A stretch of 64,000 bases of DNA from Lingula anatina (lineage: Eukaryota; Brachiopoda; Lingulata; Lingulida; Lingulidae), in assembly GCF_001039355.2 (NCBI RefSeq), contig NW_019775543.1:166114-230113 (forward strand). Direction: 5' to 3'. This document shows positions 10,210 to 21,800 of this stretch, piece after piece. Every line of letters begins with the position of its first letter. Within the stretch, counting starts at the first letter, position 1. Position numbers and translations under genes: made by a program. Below the pieces are notes generated by a model. The model ran no database searches and was not told the origin of the DNA. It saw nothing but the letters and a program-made list of their open reading frames with translations.

Positions 10210-12357
10210 ATGCAAATCTTCGTGTCATACGAGGGGCAGCGTACGTCCCTGTTCGTCCAAGAGGGAACGACGGTTCAGGCACTGAAACTCATGTTACGGG
10301 GCACAATCCATGTCCAAGCTGAGCTTCACGTTGAGGCAGAAGATGGTATGACCCGGGAGAAAAAGACTCTCAGGCTCATCTACAATGGTTCTGAATTGGA
10401 CGATAAATGGGTTTTAACAGACGTTGGGGTTTTCCCAGGGTCTACGGTTCGAGCGGTCATTAAGGAGGAATACCTACCCAACCTCTACATCAATGTGGCG
10501 TACAGTGAAGAGATCATTCCAATAGTAGAAAAAATCAGCATCAGGCACAGTAAAGTCTCAGAACTAAAAGCCATTGTGAGTAGAAAAACCGGACTTCCAG
10601 TTGGTGTATTTCGGCTGGTCAATAAAAAAGGAATGGAAATGTTCGATGGAAATGACTTAGATTCTTACGACATCAAAGTCGCCGATGAAATTCGCATGGA
10701 TACTTGGGACGGTTGGAATGATTTTCTAAATCTTGCCGTCATGGGTTTTACATCTCATGCAATGTCCAAACTTTCCAGCGATGAACACGTCTCGAGGTTT
10801 CAAATGAAAGTCGCCATGTACATTGCTGCCCATTTTGGACATGTTGATCTAGCTATGCGGCTTATTAAAGAGGGAATACGTCCATACGAGCCAGTTGAGG
10901 ATCACCCCAGCCGATCCTGGTGCTCTGAGATAGAACCTCATGTTGACAGTTTTAAGACGCCAGTTCACGAGGCTGCTGAATTTGGAAGCGTCGACATCAT
11001 CAGAATTTTCGTACAGAATAACATATGTTGTATTTTCGTTGAAGATTTCAATAAGCTGATGCCGCTGAATTTGGCATTACGCAACCAACGCAAAGCTGTC
11101 GCCTTGTACCTTCTATCGAAACAATTCACCAAAGTTGAAATAGGAAACACTGGAAAACATCTTTCTTTGAAACTGTGGGCCAAGATCAAATTCTGGGCCG
11201 AAAAAGGCAGAGAGCGATCGTTTCTTTATCACGGGGCAGATAAATCAACGTTGAAACGCGGAGCGTACGTCAACCGAGGTGTTCTTGTAGGCCAGGGAGT
11301 AACAGTTGACGGATTTAATGACTCACCTATGTCCTCTAGACCAACAGTAAAGCAGAAAACATCAAAAGTAGACGAGATTAAACACATACCAAAGCCCAGT
11401 TATTTGGTTCAACGAGAGATGCGCATTAAAGGACATACCAACGGAAAGCACAGGCACGGTATTCGAGCTGGGGTGAAATCAAGGGTTCATTATTTTGACG
11501 AAAATGAGGAAAAAGCGCACAAAAGTGAATCTGCGAGCGAAGCGAGTGACGTGCTTCATCTGCCACCTATCAGAACACGCCCTCTAACTCGTAGTAGCTC
11601 CCACTACGAACTTTGCCAGGGGAGGGAGTTTGAGTACGAATCGCGTCCTGATACTCGTGCCAGCAGCCGGTCTGCCTTCATCGCCACCGGTCACGTGAAC
11701 GTCCGCGAGCACGCTGAGGATGTTGACATTCACGACCAAGAAGCTGGTAAAAAAGAACACATGGAAATGTACATAAGCGACATTCATAAAACGAGAGAAA
11801 GCGAATCACAGCCGGCCAAACCACTGGCAACTAAACCGAAACGCAAGAAACGGATGCGGACTGTAAGTAGTCCAGCCGCAGTTCCAGAACTCAACGTTGC
11901 GCAAGCAGATTCGCCACCGGATCCTCCACCAAGACAAGCCACCAAATTGACAACGTACACAAACGCTAGTTCACCAGACAAACCAGTCTCCCGCGCAAAA
12001 CGAAAAGAAAGGTCCACACGCTCCGCCCTCAAACTTGCTAAAGCCAAAAGCGAGGGCGCTTTGATTCCTCTTCCGGAGGTCAGTTTGGAGAGTGGACAGC
12101 GTCCGTTTTTCTACTGCACAAGTAATGAATCTGACCCTCGTCTGTCAACCCTCGAAATGGTAGACAAATATCGAGGAATGAAGAGCCGTGATTATGCCAT
12201 CAAATGTCTTGCTGCAGCCAACACTTTCAAGGAAAAACCGTGGTTGTATCAGGTTAGGTTAGCCATGAATCTTGCCACCTGTGGAAGTAAAAGATACCTA
12301 CGGAATCCGCGCGCTTATAGTAAAAGAGACTTGTCCAATATATCTAGATCTGTCTGA
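10210..12357 (+). CDS. ANKUB1: ANKUB1-like protein, copy 3 (longer linker), intronless
   Basis: A 715-residue single-exon ORF starting MQIFVSYEGQR. The ubiquitin-like domain is at about 1-88, with a slightly longer loop than copies 1 and 2 (an EAEDG insertion region). The second ubiquitin-like part contains SRKTGLPVGVFRL, followed by TWDGWNDFLNLA and ankyrin-type repeats (VAMYIAAHFGHVDLAMRLI; PVHEAAEFGSVDIIRIF). The linker, about 375-620, is longer and rich in Ser, Arg, Lys and His. The C-terminal block (DKYRG, SRDYAIKCLAAANTFKEKPW) is conserved. Of the three copies this N-terminal half looks nearest to vertebrate ANKUB1 (for example MDTWDGWNDFL against a human DVWDGWKEFL), so it may be the ancestral-type copy; that is inference. 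The start lies directly at the ubiquitin-like fold. Confidence 0.92.
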   Translation: MQIFVSYEGQRTSLFVQEGTTVQALKLMLRGTIHVQAELHVEAEDGMTREKKTLRLIYNGSELDDKWVLTDVGVFPGSTVRAVIKEEYLPNLYINVAYSEEIIPIVEKISIRHSKVSELKAIVSRKTGLPVGVFRLVNKKGMEMFDGNDLDSYDIKVADEIRMDTWDGWNDFLNLAVMGFTSHAMSKLSSDEHVSRFQMKVAMYIAAHFGHVDLAMRLIKEGIRPYEPVEDHPSRSWCSEIEPHVDSFKTPVHEAAEFGSVDIIRIFVQNNICCIFVEDFNKLMPLNLALRNQRKAVALYLLSKQFTKVEIGNTGKHLSLKLWAKIKFWAEKGRERSFLYHGADKSTLKRGAYVNRGVLVGQGVTVDGFNDSPMSSRPTVKQKTSKVDEIKHIPKPSYLVQREMRIKGHTNGKHRHGIRAGVKSRVHYFDENEEKAHKSESASEASDVLHLPPIRTRPLTRSSSHYELCQGREFEYESRPDTRASSRSAFIATGHVNVREHAEDVDIHDQEAGKKEHMEMYISDIHKTRESESQPAKPLATKPKRKKRMRTVSSPAAVPELNVAQADSPPDPPPRQATKLTTYTNASSPDKPVSRAKRKERSTRSALKLAKAKSEGALIPLPEVSLESGQRPFFYCTSNESDPRLSTLEMVDKYRGMKSRDYAIKCLAAANTFKEKPWLYQVRLAMNLATCGSKRYLRNPRAYSKRDLSNISRSV

Positions 12358-12937
12358 ATAACGCAACTTAAAAAATTATTCCTAAAGGTTTATTTGATCA
12401 TCTGTGATACGTCATATTGTTTACCCATCTTGAATGGTAATTGAGGCTCATGCAAAGCATATCTGCGATGTTATATATCAAATAGTATTTAAAAGGCAAG
12501 AGGGGATTTGTACCAGAGTAAAGTTGGTTTAGAAATGATTACCAATAGACAGATTATATGGTAGATATGACACATGGTAGTCGTAAATAACACGTCGAAA
12601 CTCGAGATCTCCGACGTACTGCAGAAGATTCAAAAATTAAAATAAAAAAAAACGTTTTAAATCAGTATTTTCAGTGAACCAGAAAGATGTTTTGAACGAG
12701 AGGTTAAGGGAAAGCACTGAAAGCCCATAAAATGATCTTTTATGGAGTAAGGGGGTTTGAAAATTCTCCTCTATGCCTCTAAAACGTGTCTGTGATATTA
12801 ATTTAAGAACAAAGCGCACTTGGACTGAGAAGGCCAAACGATGCACATCACTAGCTCTCACGTAATAGAATGTTTAGATTATTTACTGATATGATATTCA
12901 ATCAATTGTCATTAAGTCAACTTTTACATTGCCAAAT

Positions 12938-12943
12938 AATAAA
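12938..12943 (+). promoter_or_regulatory. Candidate poly(A) signal for ANKUB1-like copy 3
   Basis: An AATAAA hexamer 580 bases after the stop. An earlier AATAAA at 12641-12646 is an alternative; I cannot choose between them. Confidence 0.35.
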
Positions 12944-13655
12944 GAGTAAATGATAAATGAAGCATGAAGAAAAAGAGAGATGTTTTATTTAACTGTCATA
13001 TTATCAAATAGTACTACTAGCACATAACAAAGCCCGTTAAACACAAGGGAGAGGAACTTAAATATTTAAAAAGTAAACACATGGGAGAGAGTGTCTACAT
13101 TTGCAGGATTTGATTTGACTATTAATGGGTTTGAATGCTTTTTTTTAAATTTAAAACAAAATCTTTAGCAATCATGTGGATGGGGTGGGTTAAATCATTC
13201 TTCCCAAAATTGTCCGAATGTTCATATAATATTCAAAATGAAATTTTCTTTTTTCTGTTTGTATAGCCATAATAAATATTACATCAATAATGATTTGTTC
13301 CACAAATGAATAACTGTTCTAGTCATCGCATGAAGATTACTTTGGCAGTAAGAAAAATTATTGACTAAATGATTTCATCTTATAGAACAATATCGTATTT
13401 CTGGCATTTAAAGCTTTTTATCCTGAGAGATGCACAGCAGTAAAATGGTTTGTGAACATCCAATCCATCTGATACAACTACGGTAGCCTAGCAATAAGTC
13501 ACTGTAAATAGTCTCAGTATTTTCTTTAAAAATCGTATTCTACAGAAATCAAAAGTTTGATGAAATTTCAAATAAATTTTAAATAAAAGTTCAGTTTGAA
13601 CAACGCATCTTTTACAGCCAGTTGGGCGTACCAGCTACACCTTTAGCTCACAATT

Positions 13656-13948
13656 GAATGGCTTGTGTCACTGTGTTAGAGAAGAAATATTGATTGTGCT
13701 ATGTAACACGGGCATGGTGAGCTTCGCTTACATGGTTCGCTTTATTTGGGTAAACAAATTGTGTTATGGCTGCATCACGTCGTTTCGCAGTCTATTTCTA
13801 TATTGGATCTACAAAAGACCATAGTCGAACATTGTTGTCAGCCAACTGTTGTGAATAAATCCATTTCCTCCTCCTCTCCACTCCTACCGCGTCACCCTAA
13901 AGAAATTTAGAGGATCTCATGTGAGGTGGAATTGTAACAAAATCGAAA
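13656..13948 (+). repeat. ~290-bp dispersed repeat, copy A
   Basis: Aligns along its whole length with 14486-14772 in the same orientation (shared blocks include GAATGGCTTGTGTCA, GAAATATTGATTGTGCTATG, GTCAGCCAACTGTTGTGAAT and TTTAGAGGATCTC), with scattered substitutions and small gaps. It has no coding capacity and no clear terminal repeats, so a SINE-like or MITE-like unit or a local duplication are all possible. Confidence 0.8.
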
Positions 13949-14485
13949 TAGGGGAGCAGATTGTTAAATCAAAATGAAATCTCCTTACTAGAAGATAATA
14001 GGCCTGCTGAATTTGTGAGTGCTCGCATCCAAAAGCGTAATGTGGCATTTATCATTGATAGCATATTTAGAATTTGTACCTGGACACTTCCGTAAAAAAA
14101 CCCAATGGAAAATTATACATCTAATTTGTTTCATAACTAAGTCTGGGTTCCTGAATTTGAACAGATTATTGATCAAAGTTAGAACTTCTTAATGATGGAA
14201 TCCGCGCGGTATTTGTTATTGCACGCCGCCCCCCTCTTTTCATATGTGTAGGCCTACATGCATTTCTCATTGAAATGATATATTTCGACGTTAAAATGTG
14301 AAAATGTTATAGATTCTGTTTTGTTCCTGTATGTGAGCAAATTGTAAACAACGTGAGATCCCACTTCTTAAAGAAGGAACAACCGCTGAATAATTTATTA
14401 TTGCACAAAAAATTACCCCTTTTTTATCTTCAGGGGTTTTAAAACTCCATTAATTTGTTGTTGTTGTTGTTGTTATCATGTCACA

Positions 14486-14772
14486 GAATGGCTTGTGTCA
14501 TTGTGGTAGAGAAGAAATATTGATTGTGCTATGTAATACAGGAGTGGTGAGCTTCGCTCACATGGCTCGCTTTATTTAAGTTAACAAATTGTGTTGCTGC
14601 ATCACGTCTTTTAGCGGTTTATTTTCATATTGAATCTACAAATGACCAAAGTCAAACGTTGTCAGCCAACTGTTGTGAATAGATCCATTTGCTCCTCTTC
14701 TCCACTCCTACTGTGTCCCTCCAAAGACATTTAGAGGATCTCTTGTGAGGTGGAATAGTAACAAAATCGAAT
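14486..14772 (+). repeat. ~290-bp dispersed repeat, copy B
   Basis: Direct-orientation partner of 13656-13948, 830 bases downstream. Flanking sequences do not match, so the shared unit has fairly sharp ends, which favours mobile DNA over a simple tandem duplication. Confidence 0.8.
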
Positions 14773-14814
14773 TAAGCCTTAGGGAATTTTGGTGTGATAT
14801 AATTTTCAGAAACT

Positions 14815-14870
14815 GAAGAGGGGTTCAGGACCCCCTGACCCCCCCCCCCCCCCTTCTAAATCCGCCACTG
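14815..14870. repeat. C-tract repeat fragment ending TCCGCCACTG
   Basis: A GGGGTTCAGGACCCCCTGAC stretch runs into a long C homopolymer and then TAAATCCGCCACTG. I recall CCGCCACTG-ended, C-rich segments as common dispersed repeats in marine invertebrate genomes, but I cannot name the family. Confidence 0.4.
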
Positions 14871-15475
14871 TTAAAAAAATCCTGGATCTGCTCCTGTTAT
14901 GTGCTCTCTTGCCTTTCCATGTCTCGAATTAAAAAAGCAAATCTGTAGACCTCATGCAAGGAATTAAACAAAAGTAGGGTACATGTACATGTACATATGT
15001 ACCATAGTAGGCTTACTTGGATCCGTTCCCGCTCTGATTCTGATTCTGTAACTTTATTTTAGTGAAAAAAAACTCTACAATTTAATCCAACACATGCAGG
15101 TTTATCGTAGTGAAATAAAGCAAAATGCCCACATTTTCAAAAAAATTAAACGCGACGTTCAGGTGAACTGAATGCGGTCGCACACCTGATTGTGCTGCGG
15201 GCCACCCAATGCGACAGGCTGTTCTCTCAAACGCTTTCACGCCACAACGTATGGATATTTACAGTAAAATAACTTTTATGTTTTTTCGTCGTTCTGAAGG
15301 AAACAAATTATTACGTATGCTTCTTGGTTTTCTCACTGGTATTTCCGCCTGTAGCTTTTATTATATTTAATAAGGCTTGTTATTTACAAAATCATCACGC
15401 TAATATTGTCACCTTCAGAGGGGGGAGGACCGGATACTGTTAGTCTAGCACGCGGAGGGCAAAACGAATATCAGT

Positions 15476-15556
15476 ATGGCGACTGGTATAAACTGTCAGG
15501 TAGCTGCCCTTGGAGCCGGATTGGTTTCCACTGGAAATAATGTAGAAGCAGCATAG
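15476..15556 (+). CDS. Upstream ORF (26 codons) in the NHS-like leader
   Basis: An ATG with A at -3 and G at +4 (CAGTATGGCG) opens a 26-codon frame that stops with TAG five bases before the NHS-like ATG and in a different frame. If the mRNA leader includes this segment, a strong uORF would tend to limit translation of the main frame, with reinitiation or leaky scanning needed. Whether it is transcribed is not known from sequence alone. Confidence 0.4.
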   Translation: MATGINCQVAALGAGLVSTGNNVEAA

Positions 15557-15561
15557 CAGAC

Positions 15562-15832
15562 ATGCCTTTTATCAAGAGGGCCGTTGACCCGGTCTATCTT
15601 AGCCGGCGATCACCTGAAAATGATCAAAATGAGGAGTTATTGTCGGTTTCGAACTGGACCTTGTCGCAAGCTCTGCGACAGTTAGGGAGTCTTGTTAAAC
15701 ATGCCAACGACATTTTTGCCGATGTGGCACTAGAGTTCCAAGCGATAGGGAAGAGGACCGAGAGGCTGTCACAGAGGACATCCAACCTGAAGGAGTTGGT
15801 CGAGGCTCTGGATCACAAAACTGCGATTGTTC
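15562..15832 (+). CDS. NHS: NHS-like exon 1 (WAVE-homology domain start)
   Basis: Encodes about 90 residues: MPFIKRAVDP, then the helical WAVE-homology region (SQALRQLGSLVKHANDIFAD..., LSQRTSNLKELVEALD). The donor is ATTGTTC|GTAAGTGA, ending in phase 1. Earlier ATGs upstream are out of frame; the MPF...KR start matches vertebrate NHS. Confidence 0.9.
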
Positions 15833-18800
15833 GTAAGTGAAAGAACGTAGTACAACTCTACTACAACTTCTTACTACATGTCACCAACTGAGGCTGTGGC
15901 AATGGTTCGTTCTGTCGTTTCTCTGATTTATGAAAGTATCAGTGTAATTTGATGATCATATTGAGCATTGTAGTTTCTTAGCATTCTAGGGTGGTATTTC
16001 AGAGTTAGGTTATCATTCAGAACTCGGTCAGATACACGTTGTTATCAGAGTATCGGTGCACTTGACCCGCAAACAACGATTTGTAAACAAATCTACTCCA
16101 ATCAATGGGGTGTTCTGACATGCAGTTTAATATGGAACATATCTCCTCTTTAGTAACTGAAATAACCTATCACAGTGGCCAGACTGAAAACGACTTTTTA
16201 GCAGGAATGTTTTGCAGACCACTAATACATGTAGCTCATTATTTTTTCTATGGCAAAGCATTTGACGACACCTGGGCTAAGTTTTGAATCAGTGACATGT
16301 GGTGATGTCTTCATGTTGTTTCTTTTGAGATGGGAAATTATGGGATATACATGTAGTTGTTATTGTAAATTTTACTTATTTCTTCACCTTATCTAACATC
16401 TTGCAGATTTAATTCACCGACTTCCCATTGACCACAACAAGCACTGTTGAAAATGAGTTAACATGTCAAGCCTCTCTGTTTTTAGATTAAATGGACAAGT
16501 TGGTCTGTTCAATTAACTACCCAAAGGTTCTCTGTTCTCCTTTTCTTCTATATACCAAAGCCATCATTTCTTCACCCTGTCCAAGCCAGCTTTTGTATTT
16601 ACAATATAGGTATGCCTGCAGTAGCTGTTTCCCATTGTTGTTGAGTATTATTTGTTGATTTTGGAAAATTGCGCATGTGGTGGTACAGAGGTAGAGGTAC
16701 TATGACAAAAGAAGTACTGCAAGACTAAGTGTGCAATGGGTGTAGTTTAAAGGTAGGGGGTCAAGGAAATAACCCAATTATGGATTTAAGTGAGAATTAA
16801 AACGAATGATTTAGAAAGAAAGTATCAGCGTCAGTCTTTCATTGATTTGTACCTTTGTCGGTTCTTGTGAGGTTTGAAAAAGCATATAACTGGTTTCTTC
16901 CTCAATCATTTCTACAAGATAAAGTGTACATGTTCTATTTAATTGGGAGATTTGATATCAAAATTGGTAAAGTGATCCATATTTTACTATTAACAATTTT
17001 GTTGGGACTGTTTGTTCAGCTGAATTTTGGTTATTTAAAAGGAAGAGAAGTTTAGTCAATGTGTCTCAATTTAGAGGGAATTCCGCTCGCATATTTTTTT
17101 TACATTGTGTGCTTACATTGGTTGATTACACATGTGTATGGATTGCTGTGAATTTAGCATGTACTTAGCAAGCTGTCTGAAGGCAGCACCAGCTGTTTTA
17201 GGTTTACTTTTCCATGTCCAGCTGCTGTTAAAAAAGACTTGGGTTGGGACAAAGAACGAAATATTATATTTACTTTTATTTGAGGTTTCAGGTAATTTTG
17301 AACTTCTCAGTTTTAACCAGATAGGATTTTCCCCATAGGCTATATTTATTTTGATAAAAGGAGTTGTTTGCATACATCAAATTAGATTCCACTTGCCAAA
17401 TTCTATTTTAAGGTGATGTTGTTTTAAATAAGTCAAAGGTACTTGTAAGGACAAAAAATAGATTTATTTAAAACACGTGTGTCTGGGACATTAATGCAGG
17501 TTCTTGATAAAACTCGTTTCACATTCATCAAGTTAAATCATTTTCTATCTGAATTTAAGATAAAATCATGTAAGTATTGCTAAAGTAATAAAGCAGTAGC
17601 TGTGCTATAGGCTACTGAAATGGTGTTAATTTCTTCCTCCTCCATACTTAAGATACAATACCTTATGATCATAGCTGTATACTTCCTATAATTCCTGGTT
17701 ATTAAGAGGCCATAAATAACTCTGTCACAAGCCACCCTACAAAAAACAAAGATGCCTTAGATAAGTTGCTATTGCATGCACCTGACATTATGTAAAACTG
17801 CCCGAGTTTGGATTCACCAGCTAACGTTATCCTTACTTTGTGTTGACCAATCAGATAAAACAAAAAAATGAATTTTAACAATCAAATTTGACTGATTGGC
17901 TAGGTTGTTTATACTTTTGTCATATTTTTTATCCAATATATGTCAAAAAATTCAATTAATTAAAAATCAGATGGTAATTGTGTTGTACTTGTTATGCTAT
18001 AAGGCCGTAAATAGAGTTATTAAGGTGGAAAATGAAAGAAGATGCCTCTGATAATAACCACTGGTGTATCAGGCATGCATAATATTATGCCTAATTACCC
18101 CAGTGATTTTCCTTTGATGTTTGCCCCTGGTATCAGCCCAGATTATCACTAATGCCTACCTTGATTACATCATTGAGTTGTATAGGAAGACTAGTTTGTA
18201 TTATGAAGTGGGCCTTGTCCTTTGTTTATCTCTGGTAGATATGAACACACGATAGTGGTGTAGACTTAAATCCCTGTGCATTGTAAATGTTTGGTTTCAC
18301 AGAGTACCTGTACAGGTGATAGAGTTGATGTAGTAGTGGTTATCAGTGGTGGTGTTGAAAAGATAGCATAAAGGATGTGGACTGTGATGTTACTTCCTAC
18401 TACCCAAAAATCTAACAGCATTTGTAATCTGTTGTCTATCTTATTATGAAAATTTCCTGCTCATAAAAGTTTCTGTAGGAGCTACATTTAATGTTCTTAA
18501 CTTTCTGTATTCACATAGACATAATGTCTAATCACAAAATTTGTTCTTCTTTCTGCTATAAATATAGGTTCTGTTGTGTATGAAGGTATTCAATTTTTCT
18601 TTGTCATTGCATTTTATTGCTTGCCCAGACCATACTGTTGAAAATCAAATGTAATCCATCTACATTGCCTCATTAGAATAATGGCAGATTATTACCAAAG
18701 CAATTAATCTTAATGTGGTTTAACTGCTGTGATGATCACCAGCATGGCCCCGGCTACCAAAACATAAGCTCAGTACAATATGGGCATATGGTGATGGGAG

Positions 18801-21800
18801 GAGAGATGACATCCCAAGGGGTACCATGTCTTTTCTCTTTTGTTGTCACTTGACAAATTGAGGCTGTCTCTAAAGGGGACATTGCACTGTCTAGCTACAA
18901 AAAAAGAAAAAAAGGGTGCACTGATTTCCCTTTTTTTTAATTGAAGTTTTGTCTGTAAGCCATTAATTATTTTGAGTTATACTCCCACAGCATCAGATCT
19001 GTACCATTTGGATTTGTGATGTGTAGGTTTTTTCACTTATAATACAGGTTTCCTCTTCATGCTTTGACATTACTTTAAAATGAGCATCTGGTGCCAGCTG
19101 GCAGAGTTGGTGTCAGGGCTTTCTCAGGGATATAGAATTTTTTCATAATTATATTCAGCTTGATTGGACAGAGGAGTAGCTCAATGTGACATGAAGTCTC
19201 CTGACTAAGTGCAAAATTGCTGAAAAGTATTAATTAGAGAAGGTGCAATCTGCTTATTTTTTCAGCTTCAGAAAGCACTTGAAGACTTTAAGGGGAAATT
19301 GTCTTTATTTTGCCACAGTTGAAAAACAAAAAAGCCAGTTGTTTTTACTTAAAAGTTATGATTTGAACTCAGGGAAGCACCATTAGGCCTTTATTTATCA
19401 GTTGTGAATTTGTCTCGTATTGCACAGCTAATTGTTAATAAAGGTCATGTTTCATTTTTACTTAAATGTTCTTAATAAAGAGTTCAGTTGGTGATCTCAC
19501 ATAAATAAAGATGTTCATTCATAAGTAGTGAAGTGACATTTGAACTGAAATATCTTGCCCCCCCTGTACTAAGGTTATGTTCATTCATAAGAAATAAAAG
19601 CAGTCATCCATTTTATTTGTTTATGGGGTTTTCATTCATTAAAAGTGAATAACATTATGAACTTTTATTGCACTAAAAGGTCCTAATGAGTTGTTTTCTA
19701 CTACTGCCCCAGCAAGGTGACAGAGATGTCCATTCATGCTTATTGTATGACATTTGAACTGAGAACAAGCAGGCTTGTTTTGACACTATCGACCAGTTCT
19801 GGCAGATCATGCTGTGTTGATTCAATGTGAGCAGATATGGAGTAATTAGGCTGCTTTCATTACCTGCAGACATGGCTAATTGTGGATAATAAATCAATCA
19901 CCTGTGTTATTAATATAAGCAGTGCCCGAAGATGCCATTAATATATGGAATCCTGTGGGAGTTAAAGGGGGGGGGGCACTTTTTGTGGGGGTATCAGTAT
20001 AGGGTCAGGATTTAGTGTCATTCTAAGTAAATTTTCCAGAGAGCCCAAGGTTTGCCCTGGGTGGTTCTTGTGGGCATGGGGCAAACAGTAATGGGTGTTG
20101 ATTTTGGTGTGGGGCAGGCAGTGTATGGATGTTCATATGGGTGTGGGTCAGACAGTGGTTGGTGTTCTTGTGGGTTTTACACTTTTTACTATGTTTGTTA
20201 GATGAATACATGCACAGATTCATTTGACTCACAAGGTTCATTACATTTCTCATAGTGTGAGAAAGTTTCAGAAACCAAGGAAACACAAAAACTGTTGTTG
20301 AAATCTTTGAATTGCTCTAGAACAAAGTGCGCTCTTAGTTACTGTCACCAGAAACAACATGTAAATACATGTTTATAAAACAAAGTAATCTGATATATGC
20401 TGTTCCTTAAAAGAATACACACAAAATCTACTGTAAATGGAGTGCAGATGTCTCTCTTTTTTTCACTGTCTCAGTTTAATTTTGCCAGTAAGCATATGAT
20501 TTAATAGTTCAAATAAGTGCCAGAGATATATATGCAAAAAAGTCCATAAAAATATTTGAATTAGTTGGAATCTTACTGAGAAAAATTTTACATACTAGTA
20601 TTAAGATTTAGACCCAGTTTAATGTGTTCATGTCAAGTAGCAACCATCACTCTAGTACATGTTGCTGGAGGACTGAGCCTTTCAAAAATTGTGACAACTG
20701 CAGAAATTATTTGAAAAATTTCGCTCCATGGCCCAGTGGGAGAATTCAACTTTTGCCTGACATGTGTATGGATGCCTGTGTGCCAGTCTTTTGAAGCTTA
20801 TGGGAGTTTTAAAACGATAATAACAGAAAATTACTTCAGTACCAGTTACGCAGTTTCTAGCAATACCCAAGACCCTCTGTGAAAGACCTTGGGTTATATA
20901 CATATGTACTTAGACCAAACTGGCTTGACATTTTCCATTAGGGATGAGAGCATTACTTCTAATGAACTAAACTGCAATATGTTCCTGTTTTGTCTCATTG
21001 TAAAAAAACACTCCTCTATTTGTATATTAAAACTAAATGCTCCAGAAATGTGCCTTTTTTCAGCAGAGTGTCAATTACAGGGCCATTCTTCAAGTGGTTA
21101 AAAACTTGCTTATTGAGTCAGGTCTTTTCTGCCACTGACAAAGGCAGGTTGAATGGGTGCTTAATGCAACAGAAGCCAGAGGCTTTTTGCTTTAACACCT
21201 CAGTGAGTCCAATTAAGGTGCAAGCAGTCGGACAAAAAGTGACTGTTTTTGAAGAACCGATGTGTTTTATGCTAATGTGTGTTTTAGAGGAGAAAGACTG
21301 TTTGCTTTGAAAATTTTTACTGCAGCATGCATTCAGTCATGGCAGGACAGAGACAATGAATTCTGTTTTCTAAACTAAATGAAAATCACCTCGTAAAGTT
21401 TGCACTACTTTTATATCATGTTATGTTTTTGTATTTTTACGAGAAAGATTTGGAAGATGTGGCATTGCACATTGCTTGAAATAAAACTCATAAAGTTTGC
21501 ACTACTTTCATAGCATGTTATGTTTTTGTAATTTCACGTTAAAGATCTAGGAGATGTGGTATTGGATATTGCATGTAATAAACAACTGACCAGTGCATTC
21601 TGAGCAGTATGTTGCAGTTTTGAGATAGTTCATTTCAGTTGTCATGTGCGACCTCTATTTTAACACCTTTTAATATGATAGATTACTGAACGTCTCACCT
21701 ATCTGTTTTACACTCCAGGACCCACAACACAATAATGAATAATTACCTACCAAATTACTTAATTATAGTAGGTCTCAACACCTGTGTTTAAGAAGTAGTA

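Larger units (their letters stand above)
12358..15475. other. Intergenic region between ANKUB1-like cluster and NHS-like gene
   Basis: 3.1 kb without a supportable gene. It holds candidate poly(A) signals for copy 3 (12641-12646 and 12938-12943), two copies of a ~290-bp repeat, a (TTG)n run at about 14456-14475, a C-tract repeat fragment, and a TAGGCCTA palindrome (14249-14256). The last ~300 bases are less AT-rich and probably include the NHS-like promoter. Confidence 0.5.

Noticed and set aside
18078-18091. 14-base palindrome GCATAATATTATGC in NHS-like intron 1
   Set aside because: Short AT-rich palindromes of this size are expected occasionally in such sequence; nothing else marks the site.
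20990-21310. 106-codon ORF in NHS-like intron 1
   Set aside because: Composition like surrounding intron, no similarity to a known family, overlaps another random frame.
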